From Nitrospira moscoviensis (GTDB lineage: Bacteria > Nitrospirota > Nitrospiria > Nitrospirales > Nitrospiraceae): 64,000 bases of DNA. Location: NCBI RefSeq assembly GCF_001273775.1, contig NZ_CP011801.1, forward strand, positions 2,768,001 to 2,832,000, given 5' to 3'. Below the pieces are notes generated by a model that ran no database searches, had not been told where the DNA came from, and saw nothing but the letters and a program-made list of their open reading frames with translations. Of this stretch, positions 41,706 to 52,432 are shown in pieces. Numbering within the stretch: position 1 is the first letter of the stretch; each line of letters begins with the position of its first letter. A program made the position numbers and the translations under genes.

Positions 41706-43187
41706 CTACCAATAGAACTGATACAGAACGCGGACGCTGTTCGTGACAAGATCCTGCGTACTGACGGCCGGACGACCGGCGGCAAATCCACCGGCGCCCA
41801 TCGTGAGGTTGGTCAAATCGACGATCATGCGATGATCGTACGTTCCGTCAAAACTATAGTTCAGCGCCACGCCGGCCTCTTTGACCAGATCGTGAGAGTG
41901 GGCCGTGCTCGGATCGAAGACGCCATACCGGACCGCCACTTCCAGCTTCCGCGGCACCACATAATGACCGAGCATCGCGTACCAGCCCATGGCGTCTCCC
42001 AGGGGAACAATGGCCTCCGTGGGGGCTCCGCGCACCTGCTGCTGGCGATAGTAGCCCTCCGCCTGGAGGGCCCAGCCTCGATACCTGGCGATGAAGTCCA
42101 GATTCCACGTCTGGAAGTCGATAATCCCGCTACCGAGCAACCGGCCGTTGCGGGAGACCTCAAGTATTTGGTTCCGGGTTGAGGTATGCGGATGCAACAG
42201 ATCCACCCCGGGATTGTACGCGTAGGCGGCGGCGACGGCGACTTGGGGGGTCTTTGACCAGAGAATGTCCCCTTCGCCGTAGAGGGGATTCCCCGCCACC
42301 CTCCAGAGCAGTCGCGCCGTATACATCAACTCGTTTGCGTTCCTGCCGAAGGGCTGGCTGAGCCGGTCCAGAGTGATCCCCATCCCGTTAAAGACGCCGA
42401 TCGCATAGTTGAGCCGGTACTTGCTCTCGTCGCTGAGCAGCGTGATGCCGAAGTCACGGCGGTTGATGGCGTTGGCCATGAAGGCATCCTGCACGAACAT
42501 GCGGTGGGTGAACGTCAGATTGAGGACGGACTGAATCTGCGCTCGATTGAACCAGGTTTTGTACTGACCGACCACGACATTGGCATAGGGCACGTGCCAG
42601 GAGGCCACATAAAAGTTGACCAAGGACATGTTGCCCACCGAGAAGGAACTTCCAACCGGGCGATCGGCCCCAATGGTAAAGTCGAAGCGCAAGTTCGGAT
42701 CAAACGCGTACCCCAGAAACTGTAGCCGCGCGATCCGATTGCTGAGCGCCGCCGCCGACTCCCCGGCCCGTCGTGCAGGGACAAAGCGAGAGTCCTCGAC
42801 GCGCGGAGTATTGGGATTGCCGATGGTGGTCCAGGCTTGATTATAGGCATCATGGATGAAGGCAAATTGCATCGCGCCGCGCACCTTGAGAAAGAAGTTG
42901 TCCTTGGTCTTGATGTTAAGCCCTTGGCCGTAGTTGATATGAAATGGCTGAGCCGACAAGCGCTCCCGCATCTCGATGATGTGGGCGCCCTTGTCGTATT
43001 CCCCCTGCGTGATGAGATGTTTTTCCAGGAGATATTTGAGAGCGGGATCCTCCCCGGTGACGTATTCCCACCGCCCGTCTTTCCGCACCAGTTCGCCTTC
43101 TTCGACCGCCCACACGACGGGAAGCAAGCCTGTAAGAGAGAAGGCCAGTCCGCCGACCACAGCCCGTAGCATGCATGCGGTATCCAT
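41706..43187 (-). CDS. Outer-membrane porin, phosphate-selective O/P type
   Basis: A 493-residue outer-membrane protein. The signal peptide ends near VVWA, a periplasmic helix-rich N-terminal segment follows (DPALKYLLEKHLITQGEYDK), and the rest is a 16-strand-like barrel with alternating strands ending in ...VRVLYQFYW with terminal aromatics. GQGLNIKTKDNFFLKVRGAM and FDFTIGADRP match the OprO/OprP Pfam style. Substrate is unknown; oxyanion transport would fit the adjacent modA. Confidence 0.8.
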   Translation of the reverse strand: MDTACMLRAVVGGLAFSLTGLLPVVWAVEEGELVRKDGRWEYVTGEDPALKYLLEKHLITQGEYDKGAHIIEMRERLSAQPFHINYGQGLNIKTKDNFFLKVRGAMQFAFIHDAYNQAWTTIGNPNTPRVEDSRFVPARRAGESAAALSNRIARLQFLGYAFDPNLRFDFTIGADRPVGSSFSVGNMSLVNFYVASWHVPYANVVVGQYKTWFNRAQIQSVLNLTFTHRMFVQDAFMANAINRRDFGITLLSDESKYRLNYAIGVFNGMGITLDRLSQPFGRNANELMYTARLLWRVAGNPLYGEGDILWSKTPQVAVAAAYAYNPGVDLLHPHTSTRNQILEVSRNGRLLGSGIIDFQTWNLDFIARYRGWALQAEGYYRQQQVRGAPTEAIVPLGDAMGWYAMLGHYVVPRKLEVAVRYGVFDPSTAHSHDLVKEAGVALNYSFDGTYDHRMIVDLTNLTMGAGGFAAGRPAVSTQDLVTNSVRVLYQFYW

Positions 43188-43731
43188 TGCCGTACCATCC
43201 GAAGAACGACCCGCAGGCGGTCGGTCATCTGCCGAGTGCTGGATTCCCTCGGTGCAGGAGGCATCGGTGCTCGACCGGATCCCATCAGGAGCTTCCAACC
43301 AAAAAGATCGCTGGAACGAGCGTCACACCACCCTGCCGATCGCGACGACCATCAGGGTCAGGGGAGAGCGTGTCACTCAACGTCCGCGCAGCGTCCTGGT
43401 TTCAGGAAAGCGTCCAGCAAACGGCGTGCCTTGTGGTGAGGGAAACGGATCCGCGTGGGAAGAAGGTCATAACGTCGCACTGCCGTTGGTCATAATGCGC
43501 TCGAAGCAACGCCCTAGGCGGAACGAAGTGGAGAACGCTACCAGGGAGCCTGCTGAGAAACCGGTGCTAACGCGCACCTGGCGCACGGCTCGCCATGCAA
43601 AATCGCACGCACACCCTCCTTCGCGTGTTTCGTGCAAAGGGGTCGCAGCATGGAAATGAGTGTGCGGTTGAGGCGGAAAGACAAGGGGGTGGACAAGCGA
43701 CGAGCACGTGATCACTGTGTCCTGCAAGGCT
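43188..43731. other. Long intergenic region, nothing recognised
   Basis: About 540 nt between larB and the porin gene, both leftward. It should contain the porin-modA promoter and the larB terminator. Open frames exist on both strands but none has protein-like composition. I see no convincing riboswitch or RNA gene, including no clear molybdenum-cofactor aptamer. Confidence 0.4.
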
Positions 43732-44490
43732 TCAGCTGCGCGTCATCCGCAGGATGCGCGCCGCGGCGAAGGCGGCGCCGAAGCCGTTATTGATATTGCA
43801 GACCGTGACCCCGGACGCACAGCTGGTCAGCATGCAAGCCAGCGCGGTGACTCCGCCGAACGCGGCCCCATATCCCACCGACGTCGGGACCGCGATCACT
43901 GGAATCGCCACCAGCCCGCCGACGACGCTGGGCAGCGCACCCTCCATCCCGGCCACCACGATGGCGAGAGAAACGTGGTTGAACAGCTCACGCCGGTTCA
44001 GCAGTCGATGAATCCCCGCGACTCCGACGTCGTAGAGCCGTTCGATCCGGATACCCAGCAGGCGCAGCGTCTCGGCGCACTCTTCCGCCACGGGGATATC
44101 GGCCGTGCCGGCGCAGACGAGCGCGACGGGGAGCTTGCCGAGCGGTTCGATCGGTGCCTGCTCCCAGGTCGCCGTCCGCGCAAGCTCGTGGTAGCGCAGC
44201 AGCGACAGCGCCTGCGTCACCGCGACCGCCTTCTCCGGATCAAGTCTGGTGATCAGCACGTTTTGGCCCGTCCGCGCGAGCTCCTGCGCGATCCCCACGA
44301 TCTGCTCCGGGGTCTTCCCCAACCCGAAAATCACCTCAGGCGTCCCCTGCCGCAGCGCGCGATGGTGGTCGACCATGGCATAGCCGAGGTCGGCGAAGGG
44401 GAGATCCGTCAACTCCCGCAACGCCTCATCGAGGCTCACGCGGCCGGTCTGAACGCCCTCGAGAAGCTGACGCAGTCTAAGAACATCCAT
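43732..44490 (-). CDS. larB: LarB-family nickel-pincer cofactor carboxylase
   Basis: A 252-residue LarB (AIR carboxylase-like) protein. LarB carboxylates and hydrolyses nicotinic acid adenine dinucleotide in the first step of nickel-pincer nucleotide synthesis. The C-terminal PurE-like half shows LVCAGTADIPVAEECAETL, LSLAIVVAGMEGALPSVVGG, VIAVPTSVGYGAAFGGVTAL and VCNINNGFGAAFAAARI. No larC, larE or larA is adjacent. It follows the DUF6671 gene by 2 nt. Confidence 0.93.
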   Translation of the reverse strand: MDVLRLRQLLEGVQTGRVSLDEALRELTDLPFADLGYAMVDHHRALRQGTPEVIFGLGKTPEQIVGIAQELARTGQNVLITRLDPEKAVAVTQALSLLRYHELARTATWEQAPIEPLGKLPVALVCAGTADIPVAEECAETLRLLGIRIERLYDVGVAGIHRLLNRRELFNHVSLAIVVAGMEGALPSVVGGLVAIPVIAVPTSVGYGAAFGGVTALACMLTSCASGVTVCNINNGFGAAFAAARILRMTRS

Positions 44491-44492
44491 GG

Positions 44493-45356
44493 TCAGGGAT
44501 TACAGAAGTGGCATTCGCCCGGCGACGCCGGCGCCGTGCCGGTGGCCGGCAGACGTTCTTCGCGGAAACCGCAGCCGGTACAGCCGGCGATCTCCATCCG
44601 GACCCGGCGCGTCGGCAGCCCGCACTCGGCGCAGGGCAGTCCCCGGAGGCGCTCTACAATATCGAAGCCCGGCCGTTCACAGCGCGGGCAGCCGCTCAGG
44701 GCCACCCGCACCAAATCCTGGGCGGCTCGGCCGATCGCCGTCATCCGCGTGGGATTGACATGCGCGCGCATATCACTCTCAAGATGCGCGGCTCCGTCAC
44801 GTTCGAGCACGACCCGGACCGCCGCCTCCAGGGCCTCCGTCGTCATCAGGCCTTTGTACAGGCCGTTCGTGACATCCGGTTCCCCCTTCCGCACACCCAT
44901 CACGACCATAGCATGGGTCGGGAATCCGATGTCCTGAGCGAAGGCCCGAGCTTCGTCCACGCTGCCGACAAGGCGGCTGCCATGATTCGTTTCGGCCGTG
45001 AGGTCCGCTCCGACGAGCTCGAGCCCATTATCCCGGCCCACCAGCGTGATGAGCTCGCGCCCGCCGGGAACCCACGGCAGCCACGGATGGGGTCCGAAAC
45101 TGCCTTCGCTCGCGAGCCCATAGTCGGCTTCCGGGACTGCAGCCAGCGCCGCCTGCGCCTTCAAACGCGCCGTCTCACGTTGCGTGCCGGGGCGCGGGAC
45201 CTCCCGCGTGAACGTGCCGAAGCGGTCGGTGTCGAAACCCCGCAGGACTTCGACCCGAAGCCCGAGCGCTTCTTCCAGGACGGGGGCGATCGCCTGTTCC
45301 TTGCCATGCATCGTCGCCAACACCGCAAGGCGTCCTCTGAACCAGGACTCAGTCAT
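44493..45356 (-). CDS. DUF6671-family protein with C-terminal zinc ribbons
   Basis: A 287-residue protein starting MTESWFRGRLAVLATMHGKE. The N-terminal domain (EALGLRVEVLRGFDTDRFGT, YGLASEGSFGPHPWLPWVPG) matches what I recall of DUF6671. The C-terminal 80 residues hold four CxxC-type pairs (CPRCERPG, CAECGLPT, CTGCGF, CHFC), forming two zinc ribbons. Its ATG overlaps the bioD stop by 4 nt. Function unknown. Confidence 0.8.
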   Translation of the reverse strand: MTESWFRGRLAVLATMHGKEQAIAPVLEEALGLRVEVLRGFDTDRFGTFTREVPRPGTQRETARLKAQAALAAVPEADYGLASEGSFGPHPWLPWVPGGRELITLVGRDNGLELVGADLTAETNHGSRLVGSVDEARAFAQDIGFPTHAMVVMGVRKGEPDVTNGLYKGLMTTEALEAAVRVVLERDGAAHLESDMRAHVNPTRMTAIGRAAQDLVRVALSGCPRCERPGFDIVERLRGLPCAECGLPTRRVRMEIAGCTGCGFREERLPATGTAPASPGECHFCNP

Positions 45357-46132
45357 GCGTCTCCGGGAAGCGAGAGGGTCAGGAACCGTTTGCCGGAACG
45401 GCCCAAAGGGTGCTGCGCACAAACGGTTCCTGACCCCTTTGGCCTCACAAAAGCGTCCAGTATCGGATATAGCGCCTGCTGATAGGCAGCCAGCCGGCGG
45501 GCTGGACTCCGCATATAGGGGACCGGACCTAACACCGGCACGCCATGCCGCTGCTTGAGCCACGCCGCATTGTCCCCCTCGGACGGATCACTCGCGTCCT
45601 TAGTCTTCGTCAAGAGGACCGCGCGGACCGGGATGCGGCGACTGGCGAGCGCGTCCAATGACAGACCGGTATGGTTCAGCGTCCCAAGCCCGGCGCGAGC
45701 GACCAGAAGGACCGGGATGTTCAAAGTCTCGATCAGGTCGATGATGTCGCGCTGCGCGTCGATGGGCACGAAGAGCCCGCCGGCCCCTTCGATCACCAGC
45801 GGGCGTCCGCGAAAAGAGCGGGCAAGGGCGAGGACGCGGGCGAACGATGGGGTTTCCTTGCGCCGCGCCGCCGCCACCCCCGGCGCCAGCGGCGCCCGAT
45901 ACCGATAGAGGCACACACGGTCCAGCCGGTCGTCGCACCGGGCCGCGGCTTTCAAGGCCAGCGCATCGGCAGGCCGGTGCCAGTCGAGACAGCCGCTCTC
46001 GTAGGGCTTCATCGCCGCCGGGCGGAGCCCCGCGTCCGCCAACAGGGAGAGCAGCGCGCAGGCCGTTTCGGTCTTGCCCACGGCGGTGTCGGTCCCAGTG
46101 ATGAAAAGGCAGAATCCGCCGCCCTGTATCAT
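45353..46132 (-). CDS. bioD: Dethiobiotin synthetase
   Basis: A 259-residue ATP-dependent enzyme that closes the ureido ring of dethiobiotin. It shows FITGTDTAVGKTETACALL (P-loop), MKPYESGC, VIEGAGGLFVPIDAQRDIID and the LLVARAGLGTLNHTGLSLDA segment. The last ~25 residues, from GSGTVCAQHP onward, are encoded by an inserted palindromic element (45376-45436) and are not family sequence. Its ATG overlaps the methyltransferase stop by 4 nt. Confidence 0.92.
   Translation of the reverse strand: MIQGGGFCLFITGTDTAVGKTETACALLSLLADAGLRPAAMKPYESGCLDWHRPADALALKAAARCDDRLDRVCLYRYRAPLAPGVAAARRKETPSFARVLALARSFRGRPLVIEGAGGLFVPIDAQRDIIDLIETLNIPVLLVARAGLGTLNHTGLSLDALASRRIPVRAVLLTKTKDASDPSEGDNAAWLKQRHGVPVLGPVPYMRSPARRLAAYQQALYPILDAFVRPKGSGTVCAQHPLGRSGKRFLTLSLPGDA
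45376..45436. repeat. REP-like palindromic element inside the bioD 3' end
   Basis: A perfect 17-bp inverted repeat, GGGTCAGGAACCGTTTG at 45376-45392 and its complement at 45420-45436, with a 27-nt spacer. Dispersed GGGTCAGGNACCGTTT-type palindromes are known in bacterial genomes as REP/BIME elements moved by RAYT transposases. The element is read through by bioD and ends 20 nt from the start of the DUF6671 gene. No other copy was seen in the window. Confidence 0.75.
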
Positions 46133-46959
46133 GCGCTGTCCTCGGTCGAGTTCGGCAGCACGGGAAACGGTTTCCGCAGCGCCCAATACAGTTCACCTGG
46201 CCAGCCGGGCACCACAGCTCCGAACGCAAGATTCAGACGGATCCACCAGCCATAATTCTCTAGAACTGAGCCGGTGTTGCGCATCAAGTAGGCACCGGAC
46301 AGGAACTCCACAATCAGGCCATTGCGCGTGGCCAGCGCTTTGACGCGCCTTGGGGAGAACGCGCTGATATGGCCAAATGGTTGCGCGGCCCTTCGTAATT
46401 GGCGTTCTCGGTATCGGACCAGCACGTGAGGGATCCCCGGCGAGCCGCCGATGCAAACACCGCCGTCTGTGAGAAACACCAGCGTTCGCGCGAGGCATGC
46501 TTCCGGATCACGAAGGTGCTCAAGAACGTGGAGAAACACGATCACGTCGTAGCGCTGTGCGAGCTTCAAAGCTGGCCCCTCGAGATTCTGCTCCACGCAT
46601 TGGGAATATCCTCTCGCGGCCATCAAGGCCCGATCGATTCCCAGACCAAGTCCATCCCAGCGACCTATGATCGTGGACCACGGCCGACGATCCGTTGCGC
46701 CAGCTCTCAGAAACGCCAACATTTCGCCAGTCCCCATTCCGATCTCACAGACAGCTAGCGGACGTTGCCTGGTCTCAAACTCCCGAAGAATCAACTGATA
46801 CATGAACCAATACCGGAGCGCCCGTAGCGGAAAGCGGGACCCGCCGCCGTTCCCCTTTCGGTCTGCAGGCGAGAGTCCCTTGGCTCCCAGCTCCAACGCC
46901 GTCAGGTCCCAGCAGCAGACATACTTCTCCCCCCATGCGTCGTGCTTGGTTCTTGTCAT
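46129..46959 (-). CDS. Class I SAM-dependent methyltransferase
   Basis: A 276-residue methyltransferase. The SAM-binding loop is AVCEIGMGTGEMLAFL, followed by acidic loop GLGLGIDRALMAARGY and VIVFLHVLEHLRDPEACLAR, a typical Methyltransf_11/23 arrangement. The C-terminal region is basic with an aromatic or hydrophobic stretch (YGWWIRLNLAFGAVVPGW) that may contact membrane. It is coupled to bioD, which might suggest a BioC-like role, but the sequence does not show the BioC pattern clearly; substrate unknown. Confidence 0.8.
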   Translation of the reverse strand: MTRTKHDAWGEKYVCCWDLTALELGAKGLSPADRKGNGGGSRFPLRALRYWFMYQLILREFETRQRPLAVCEIGMGTGEMLAFLRAGATDRRPWSTIIGRWDGLGLGIDRALMAARGYSQCVEQNLEGPALKLAQRYDVIVFLHVLEHLRDPEACLARTLVFLTDGGVCIGGSPGIPHVLVRYRERQLRRAAQPFGHISAFSPRRVKALATRNGLIVEFLSGAYLMRNTGSVLENYGWWIRLNLAFGAVVPGWPGELYWALRKPFPVLPNSTEDSA

Positions 46960-47045
46960 TACCCCCTCCAGGCAAGAAGCGATGCGCCGGTGATGAAGAG
47001 ACGGAGTTCCTCACCGCCTATCCCTGCTGCTGCGCCCCCATCGGG

Positions 47046-48719
<1,674 letters not shown>

Positions 48720-49016
48720 GCCACTCTTTTCACCTCAATGGTTCCTTTGTGTTCTTTCGCGACATCGTTCGACACGTCTTGATTGAGAGCAAGAAGAAGG
48801 CCGCGCATGCGTGTCATACCTCTCATAGAAAGAGGTGGCTTAAATGAAAGGAAACATGACGGAAGACCATCATCGTAACCGCGCTATAGCCGTTTCATGC
48901 TCGAAAGACCCGTGCGAATGCACACGCCCGTGCTGGCACGCACGGGCTCCACGCGCACGACCGGTCGCAAACTTAAACAGCCTGCTATGCATGGACTCCC
49001 TGCTCATCCACCGGGT
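48720..49016. other. Intergenic region with hairpins upstream of ilvD
   Basis: About 300 nt between ilvD and a small secreted-protein gene, both leftward. A perfect 8-bp hairpin GCCCGTGC-TGGCAC-GCACGGGC lies at 48926-48947 and may end transcription of the secreted-protein gene, though no T-run follows. A shorter CCTCT/AGAGG hairpin lies near 48820-48836 in the ilvD leader. No T-box features are evident. Confidence 0.45.
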
Positions 49017-49382
49017 CTACCAGCGCCAGATCGGAAGGCCGGCGGCGCCTGATTCCGGCTTGAGAATCTCGCTCGGCCTGGTCACATTCGTCGAAGGATA
49101 TGCCCCGGCCACGGACCTACGATCCGTCCCCGTGCGGACCCCGCCCGTACTGAGATCCCCGTTCTTGTATGAATCCAGCGATACACCGTCACGCATCAGG
49201 GACAATGACCCGGGTGCCACCTCCGGCCCATGGGGTTCTCCTCCATCCATCACCACCAGGGGGTCGGCCGGAATCGGCGGAACGTCCCCTTGACGATCTC
49301 TATCCGCCCACGCCGGCGCACTGAAGAGGGCCACACCGAGCACCCCTGCCGACACCGCGCGCCGCATCGGTCTCGTCATCAT
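49017..49382 (-). CDS. Small secreted protein beside nhaR
   Basis: A 121-residue protein, MMTRPMRRAVSAGVLGVALF with a signal peptide cleaved near AWA. The mature part is hydrophilic and low in structure. A GGAGG site lies 7 nt upstream of the ATG. It is divergent from the nhaR-type gene, and its upstream region carries the three-part motif also found before manC-htrA-usp. Function unknown. Confidence 0.65.
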   Translation of the reverse strand: MMTRPMRRAVSAGVLGVALFSAPAWADRDRQGDVPPIPADPLVVMDGGEPHGPEVAPGSLSLMRDGVSLDSYKNGDLSTGGVRTGTDRRSVAGAYPSTNVTRPSEILKPESGAAGLPIWRW

Positions 49383-49422
49383 GATGGCACCTCCATTTCG
49401 GTTCCGGATTCTCGTGTCGGCA

Positions 49423-49495
49423 TCACGATAGCAACCGATCTGATTATTTAAAAATAGATAAATGGAGCTAGTATCATTGTATATTTCGATGTATG
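49423..49495 (-). promoter_or_regulatory. Three-part promoter-like motif, copy 1
   Basis: On the plus strand: TCACGATAGCAACC (49423-49436), 13 nt, AAAAATAGATAAA (49450-49462), 12 nt, then a CATTGTATATTTCGATG-like block from 49475. The first two blocks are identical to those at 59647-59686, with identical spacing. Read leftwards, TTGCTATCG could act as an extended -10 for the gene at 49382. It lies in the divergent region next to the LysR-type regulator gene. Confidence 0.65.
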
Positions 49496-49505
49496 ATCCT
49501 ACATC

Positions 49506-50405
49506 ATGGAATGGTTGAACTATCACCATCTCTTGTATTTCTGGTCGGTCGCCAAACACGGCACTATCGCCAAAGCCTGCGAGGAGTTGCGCTTGGCTCA
49601 GCCGACGATCAGCGCGCAGATCCGGGAGCTGGAGAACGCGCTGGGTGAACGACTGTTTGCGCGCGCAGGCCGTCACTTGGCGCTCACGGAAATGGGGCGC
49701 ATGGTGTTCACGTACGCCGAGGAGATCTTCTCGCTGGGGCACGACCTGATGAACACCGTGAAGGGACGCGGCACGGGGAAACCCTTGCGCCTGGCCGTCG
49801 GCATCGCGGACGTGATACCCAAGCTGCTGGCCTCCCAGTTGCTCAAGTCGGCCTTCACGCCGGCGCAACCGACCCGCATCGTGTGCTGGGAAAACAAGCT
49901 GGAGCAGCTCCTTGCAGACCTGGCCACTCATGCACTCGATCTCGTCATTGCCGATACCCCGGCGCCGCCGCACATCCGTGTGCAGGTCTACAATCATTTC
50001 ATGGGGGAATCCGGCGTGACGCTTTTCGGCACCGCGAAATTGGCCTCCCGCTATCGCCGGAATTTTCCGCGCTCGTTGATGGGTGCTCCGGTGCTGCTGC
50101 CCACAGTCAGCGCCACGCTCCGCCGATTGCTGGACGCCTGGCTGGTCCGCCATGAGATTCACCCCAACATCGTGGGCGAATTTGAAGACAGCGCGACGTT
50201 GAAGACGTTCGGACAGGAGGGATATGGCCTGTTTCCCGGCTCGACCACGATGGAAAAGAGGATCTGCCGGCAGTACCACGTGCAGGTGGTGGGGAGACTC
50301 GATTCCGTCACACAGCGGTTTTACGCGATCACGGTGGAGCGGCGGCTCAAGCATCCGGCCGTCCTGGCCATCATCGACAAAGCGCGTCACGAAATACTGA
50401 CGTGA
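49506..50405 (+). CDS. nhaR: NhaR-type LysR-family transcriptional regulator
   Basis: A 299-residue LysR-type activator closest in style to NhaR. The winged HTH covers residues 3-62: MEWLNYHHLLYFWSVAKHGT, then AKACEELRLAQPTISAQIRE. The effector domain begins near residue 95 (PLRLAVGIADVIPKLLASQL). NhaR in E. coli responds to sodium and alkaline pH; the signal here is unknown. The gene is divergent from the small secreted protein, and the shared motif lies between them. Confidence 0.87.
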   Translation: MEWLNYHHLLYFWSVAKHGTIAKACEELRLAQPTISAQIRELENALGERLFARAGRHLALTEMGRMVFTYAEEIFSLGHDLMNTVKGRGTGKPLRLAVGIADVIPKLLASQLLKSAFTPAQPTRIVCWENKLEQLLADLATHALDLVIADTPAPPHIRVQVYNHFMGESGVTLFGTAKLASRYRRNFPRSLMGAPVLLPTVSATLRRLLDAWLVRHEIHPNIVGEFEDSATLKTFGQEGYGLFPGSTTMEKRICRQYHVQVVGRLDSVTQRFYAITVERRLKHPAVLAIIDKARHEILT

Positions 50406-50444
50406 CCGTGGCGTGGCGCCGCAAATAAATCCGGACAAGACGGG

Positions 50445-50987
50445 CTAGGCGCGGAACGTCGAAGCCGGTTTCAGACCGGCCTCTTGCCTCGGCCCCGCCG
50501 CCGGCACGGCGTCGTACTGGTCGGATGGTACGGGGCGCATTCGGAGCAGATAGACGCCGCCGATCAACACGATGACCAACCCCGCGTTCATGACCATGTC
50601 CTTGAGATACTTGTCGAAGAACTCATCGGGCACGTGGCGAAGGTCGCCGAGTTCCGCGCTGGCCGTCAACATGCGCCGGATGCACGCGATGATCCCGACG
50701 ACCAGGTAGGGTTCGACACGCAGAATGTCGGTCTCCAAGAAGCGGACGATCGTGCGGAACAGCTCCAACAGAATGACGATCAGGAGCAGACTATTGACAA
50801 GCGTCAAGCTGGTGAACAGAAACGCGTCGGTCCTCTTGAGCGCGTCGAGAAACTCAGCCCAACCATGAAAAAACAGCAGGATGCTGACGGCAAGCAGGCT
50901 GAACCCGATCGCGATATACCCCCAGCGGTCCAGGCGCTCCATCCAGACGAAGAGCCGCTTGCCGGATTCCGTCACACGATCATACAT
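50445..50987 (-). CDS. psiE: PsiE-family membrane protein
   Basis: A 180-residue protein of the phosphate-starvation-inducible PsiE family with four hydrophobic segments (about residues 22-42, 58-82, 92-112, 128-148). RTIVRFLETDILRVEPYLVV, GIIACIRRML and the late VIVLIGGVYLLRM are typical. PsiE function is unknown; the family responds to phosphate limitation in E. coli. It lies 44 nt downstream of the sthA gene's end on the opposite side of nhaR and is read leftwards. Confidence 0.82.
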   Translation of the reverse strand: MYDRVTESGKRLFVWMERLDRWGYIAIGFSLLAVSILLFFHGWAEFLDALKRTDAFLFTSLTLVNSLLLIVILLELFRTIVRFLETDILRVEPYLVVGIIACIRRMLTASAELGDLRHVPDEFFDKYLKDMVMNAGLVIVLIGGVYLLRMRPVPSDQYDAVPAAGPRQEAGLKPASTFRA

Positions 50988-51031
50988 ACATGCGTCCTTC
51001 CCGCCGCGCCGACTGCCTCAGGCCGATTCGT

Positions 51032-52432
51032 TTACGCGGAAAGTTTATTATGCGCGTCCAGCGCCGCGACCTTGTAACACTCCGCCAGAGTCGGATAGTT
51101 GAAGGCCGTCGTCAAAAAATAGTCTAGTCCACCGCCCAGCCCCAACACGGCCTGACCGATGTGGATCAACTCCGTCGCGCTGGTCCCGATCACGTGCACC
51201 CCGAGGAGGCGCCGGTCTTCCCGATGAAAGAGCATCTTCAAAAGGCCGCTGTCATCGCCTAGTATATGGCCGCGGGCGATCTCCCGATAGCGGGCGCGCC
51301 CCGTCTCATAGGGCACTCGGCGAATCGTGAGCTCATGCTCCGGCTCACCGACCATCGAGATCTCCGGTATCGCATAGATCCCGATGGGAAAATGGGAGGC
51401 CATGGGATCGGCCTCGACGCCGAAGGTCACGCAAGCGGCCAACCGCCCCTGTTCCGCGGAGGTGGTCGCCAGACTGGGAAATCCGATCACGTCGCCGGCC
51501 GCGACAATATGGGGCACGGCGGTGCGGTACTGCCGATCGACGGTCAGGCGTCCGCGCTCGTCGGGGGTGAGCCCCGCCGCGGGCAGATTGAGTTGAGCGG
51601 TCGCCCCTTGCCGCCCGGCGCAGAACAAGACCAGCTCGGACACCAGCCGCTTGCCCGACTGCAGACGCATCACGACGCGCCGGGGTGGTCCCTCGACGAT
51701 CTCCAGCTGCTCCACCTCCTCGCCCAACCGGAACGTGACGTCGCAATTCCGCATTTGAGAGAGCAGTTCGTCCACGATCTCCCGATCCAGGAACTCCAAC
51801 GGACGATCCCGCTTGTCGATGACCGTCACGTCGATTCCGAGCGCGGCAAACATGGCGGCGTACTCGATGCCGATGACCCCCGCCCCGACGACGGCCAGCC
51901 GGCGCGGCAAGCGCGTCAGGCGCAGCAACTCGTCGCTCGTGACGACCAGGTCCGGCGCCGTCGCCACGCCGGGCGGCGGCGCGGGAATCGTGCCCACCGC
52001 GATGAGGATGTGCGCCGCGGTGACGACGGAAGAGGCCTCGTTGCTCGTGACGGCCACCGTGTGCGGATCGATGAACCGGGCCTCGCCCTTGAAAACCGTC
52101 ACCTCATTCCGCTGGAGTTGGTCCTCGATAATGTCCCTCTGGCGTTGTTCGACTTCCGCGACCCGGGCGAACAACCCCTCCGCGGTCGGCCGGATGACCG
52201 GTCCCGCGCCCTGCCCGGCCCGCCCAAACCCGGCTCGTCCATTCAAGGAGAGGACCGCCTCCCTGAAGGTTTTGCTGGGGATCGTGCCGGTCGCCACGCA
52301 GACGCCTCCGACGACACGCCCTCGCTCGACCACCGCCGCGCGTTTGCCCAGCTTGGCGGCCTGTACGGCGCCCCGCTGGCCGGCGGGCCCGCTGCCGATG
52401 CACAGGAGATCATAGTCGTAGCCATGGCTCAT
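51032..52432 (-). CDS. sthA: Soluble pyridine nucleotide transhydrogenase
   Basis: A 466-residue flavoprotein disulfide-reductase-family enzyme, Si-specific NAD(P) transhydrogenase. The FAD site is DLLCIGSGPAGQRGAVQAAK; GGVCVATGTIPSKTFREAVL shows a single cysteine where lipoamide dehydrogenases have two, as expected for SthA. The NAD site is LAVVGAGVIGIEYAAMF; the dimer domain ends TTAFNYPTLAECYKVAALDA. Its ATG overlaps the cydB stop by 4 nt, coupling it to the oxidase. Confidence 0.92.
   Translation of the reverse strand: MSHGYDYDLLCIGSGPAGQRGAVQAAKLGKRAAVVERGRVVGGVCVATGTIPSKTFREAVLSLNGRAGFGRAGQGAGPVIRPTAEGLFARVAEVEQRQRDIIEDQLQRNEVTVFKGEARFIDPHTVAVTSNEASSVVTAAHILIAVGTIPAPPPGVATAPDLVVTSDELLRLTRLPRRLAVVGAGVIGIEYAAMFAALGIDVTVIDKRDRPLEFLDREIVDELLSQMRNCDVTFRLGEEVEQLEIVEGPPRRVVMRLQSGKRLVSELVLFCAGRQGATAQLNLPAAGLTPDERGRLTVDRQYRTAVPHIVAAGDVIGFPSLATTSAEQGRLAACVTFGVEADPMASHFPIGIYAIPEISMVGEPEHELTIRRVPYETGRARYREIARGHILGDDSGLLKMLFHREDRRLLGVHVIGTSATELIHIGQAVLGLGGGLDYFLTTAFNYPTLAECYKVAALDAHNKLSA

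Noticed and set aside
43188..43731. Possible molybdenum-cofactor riboswitch upstream of the porin-modA genes
   Set aside because: I could not draw the conserved stems; no supportable aptamer.
49383..50438. Long minus-strand frame across nhaR
   Set aside because: Only its last 121 codons (49017-49382) have a ribosome site and signal peptide; the rest is the complement of nhaR.
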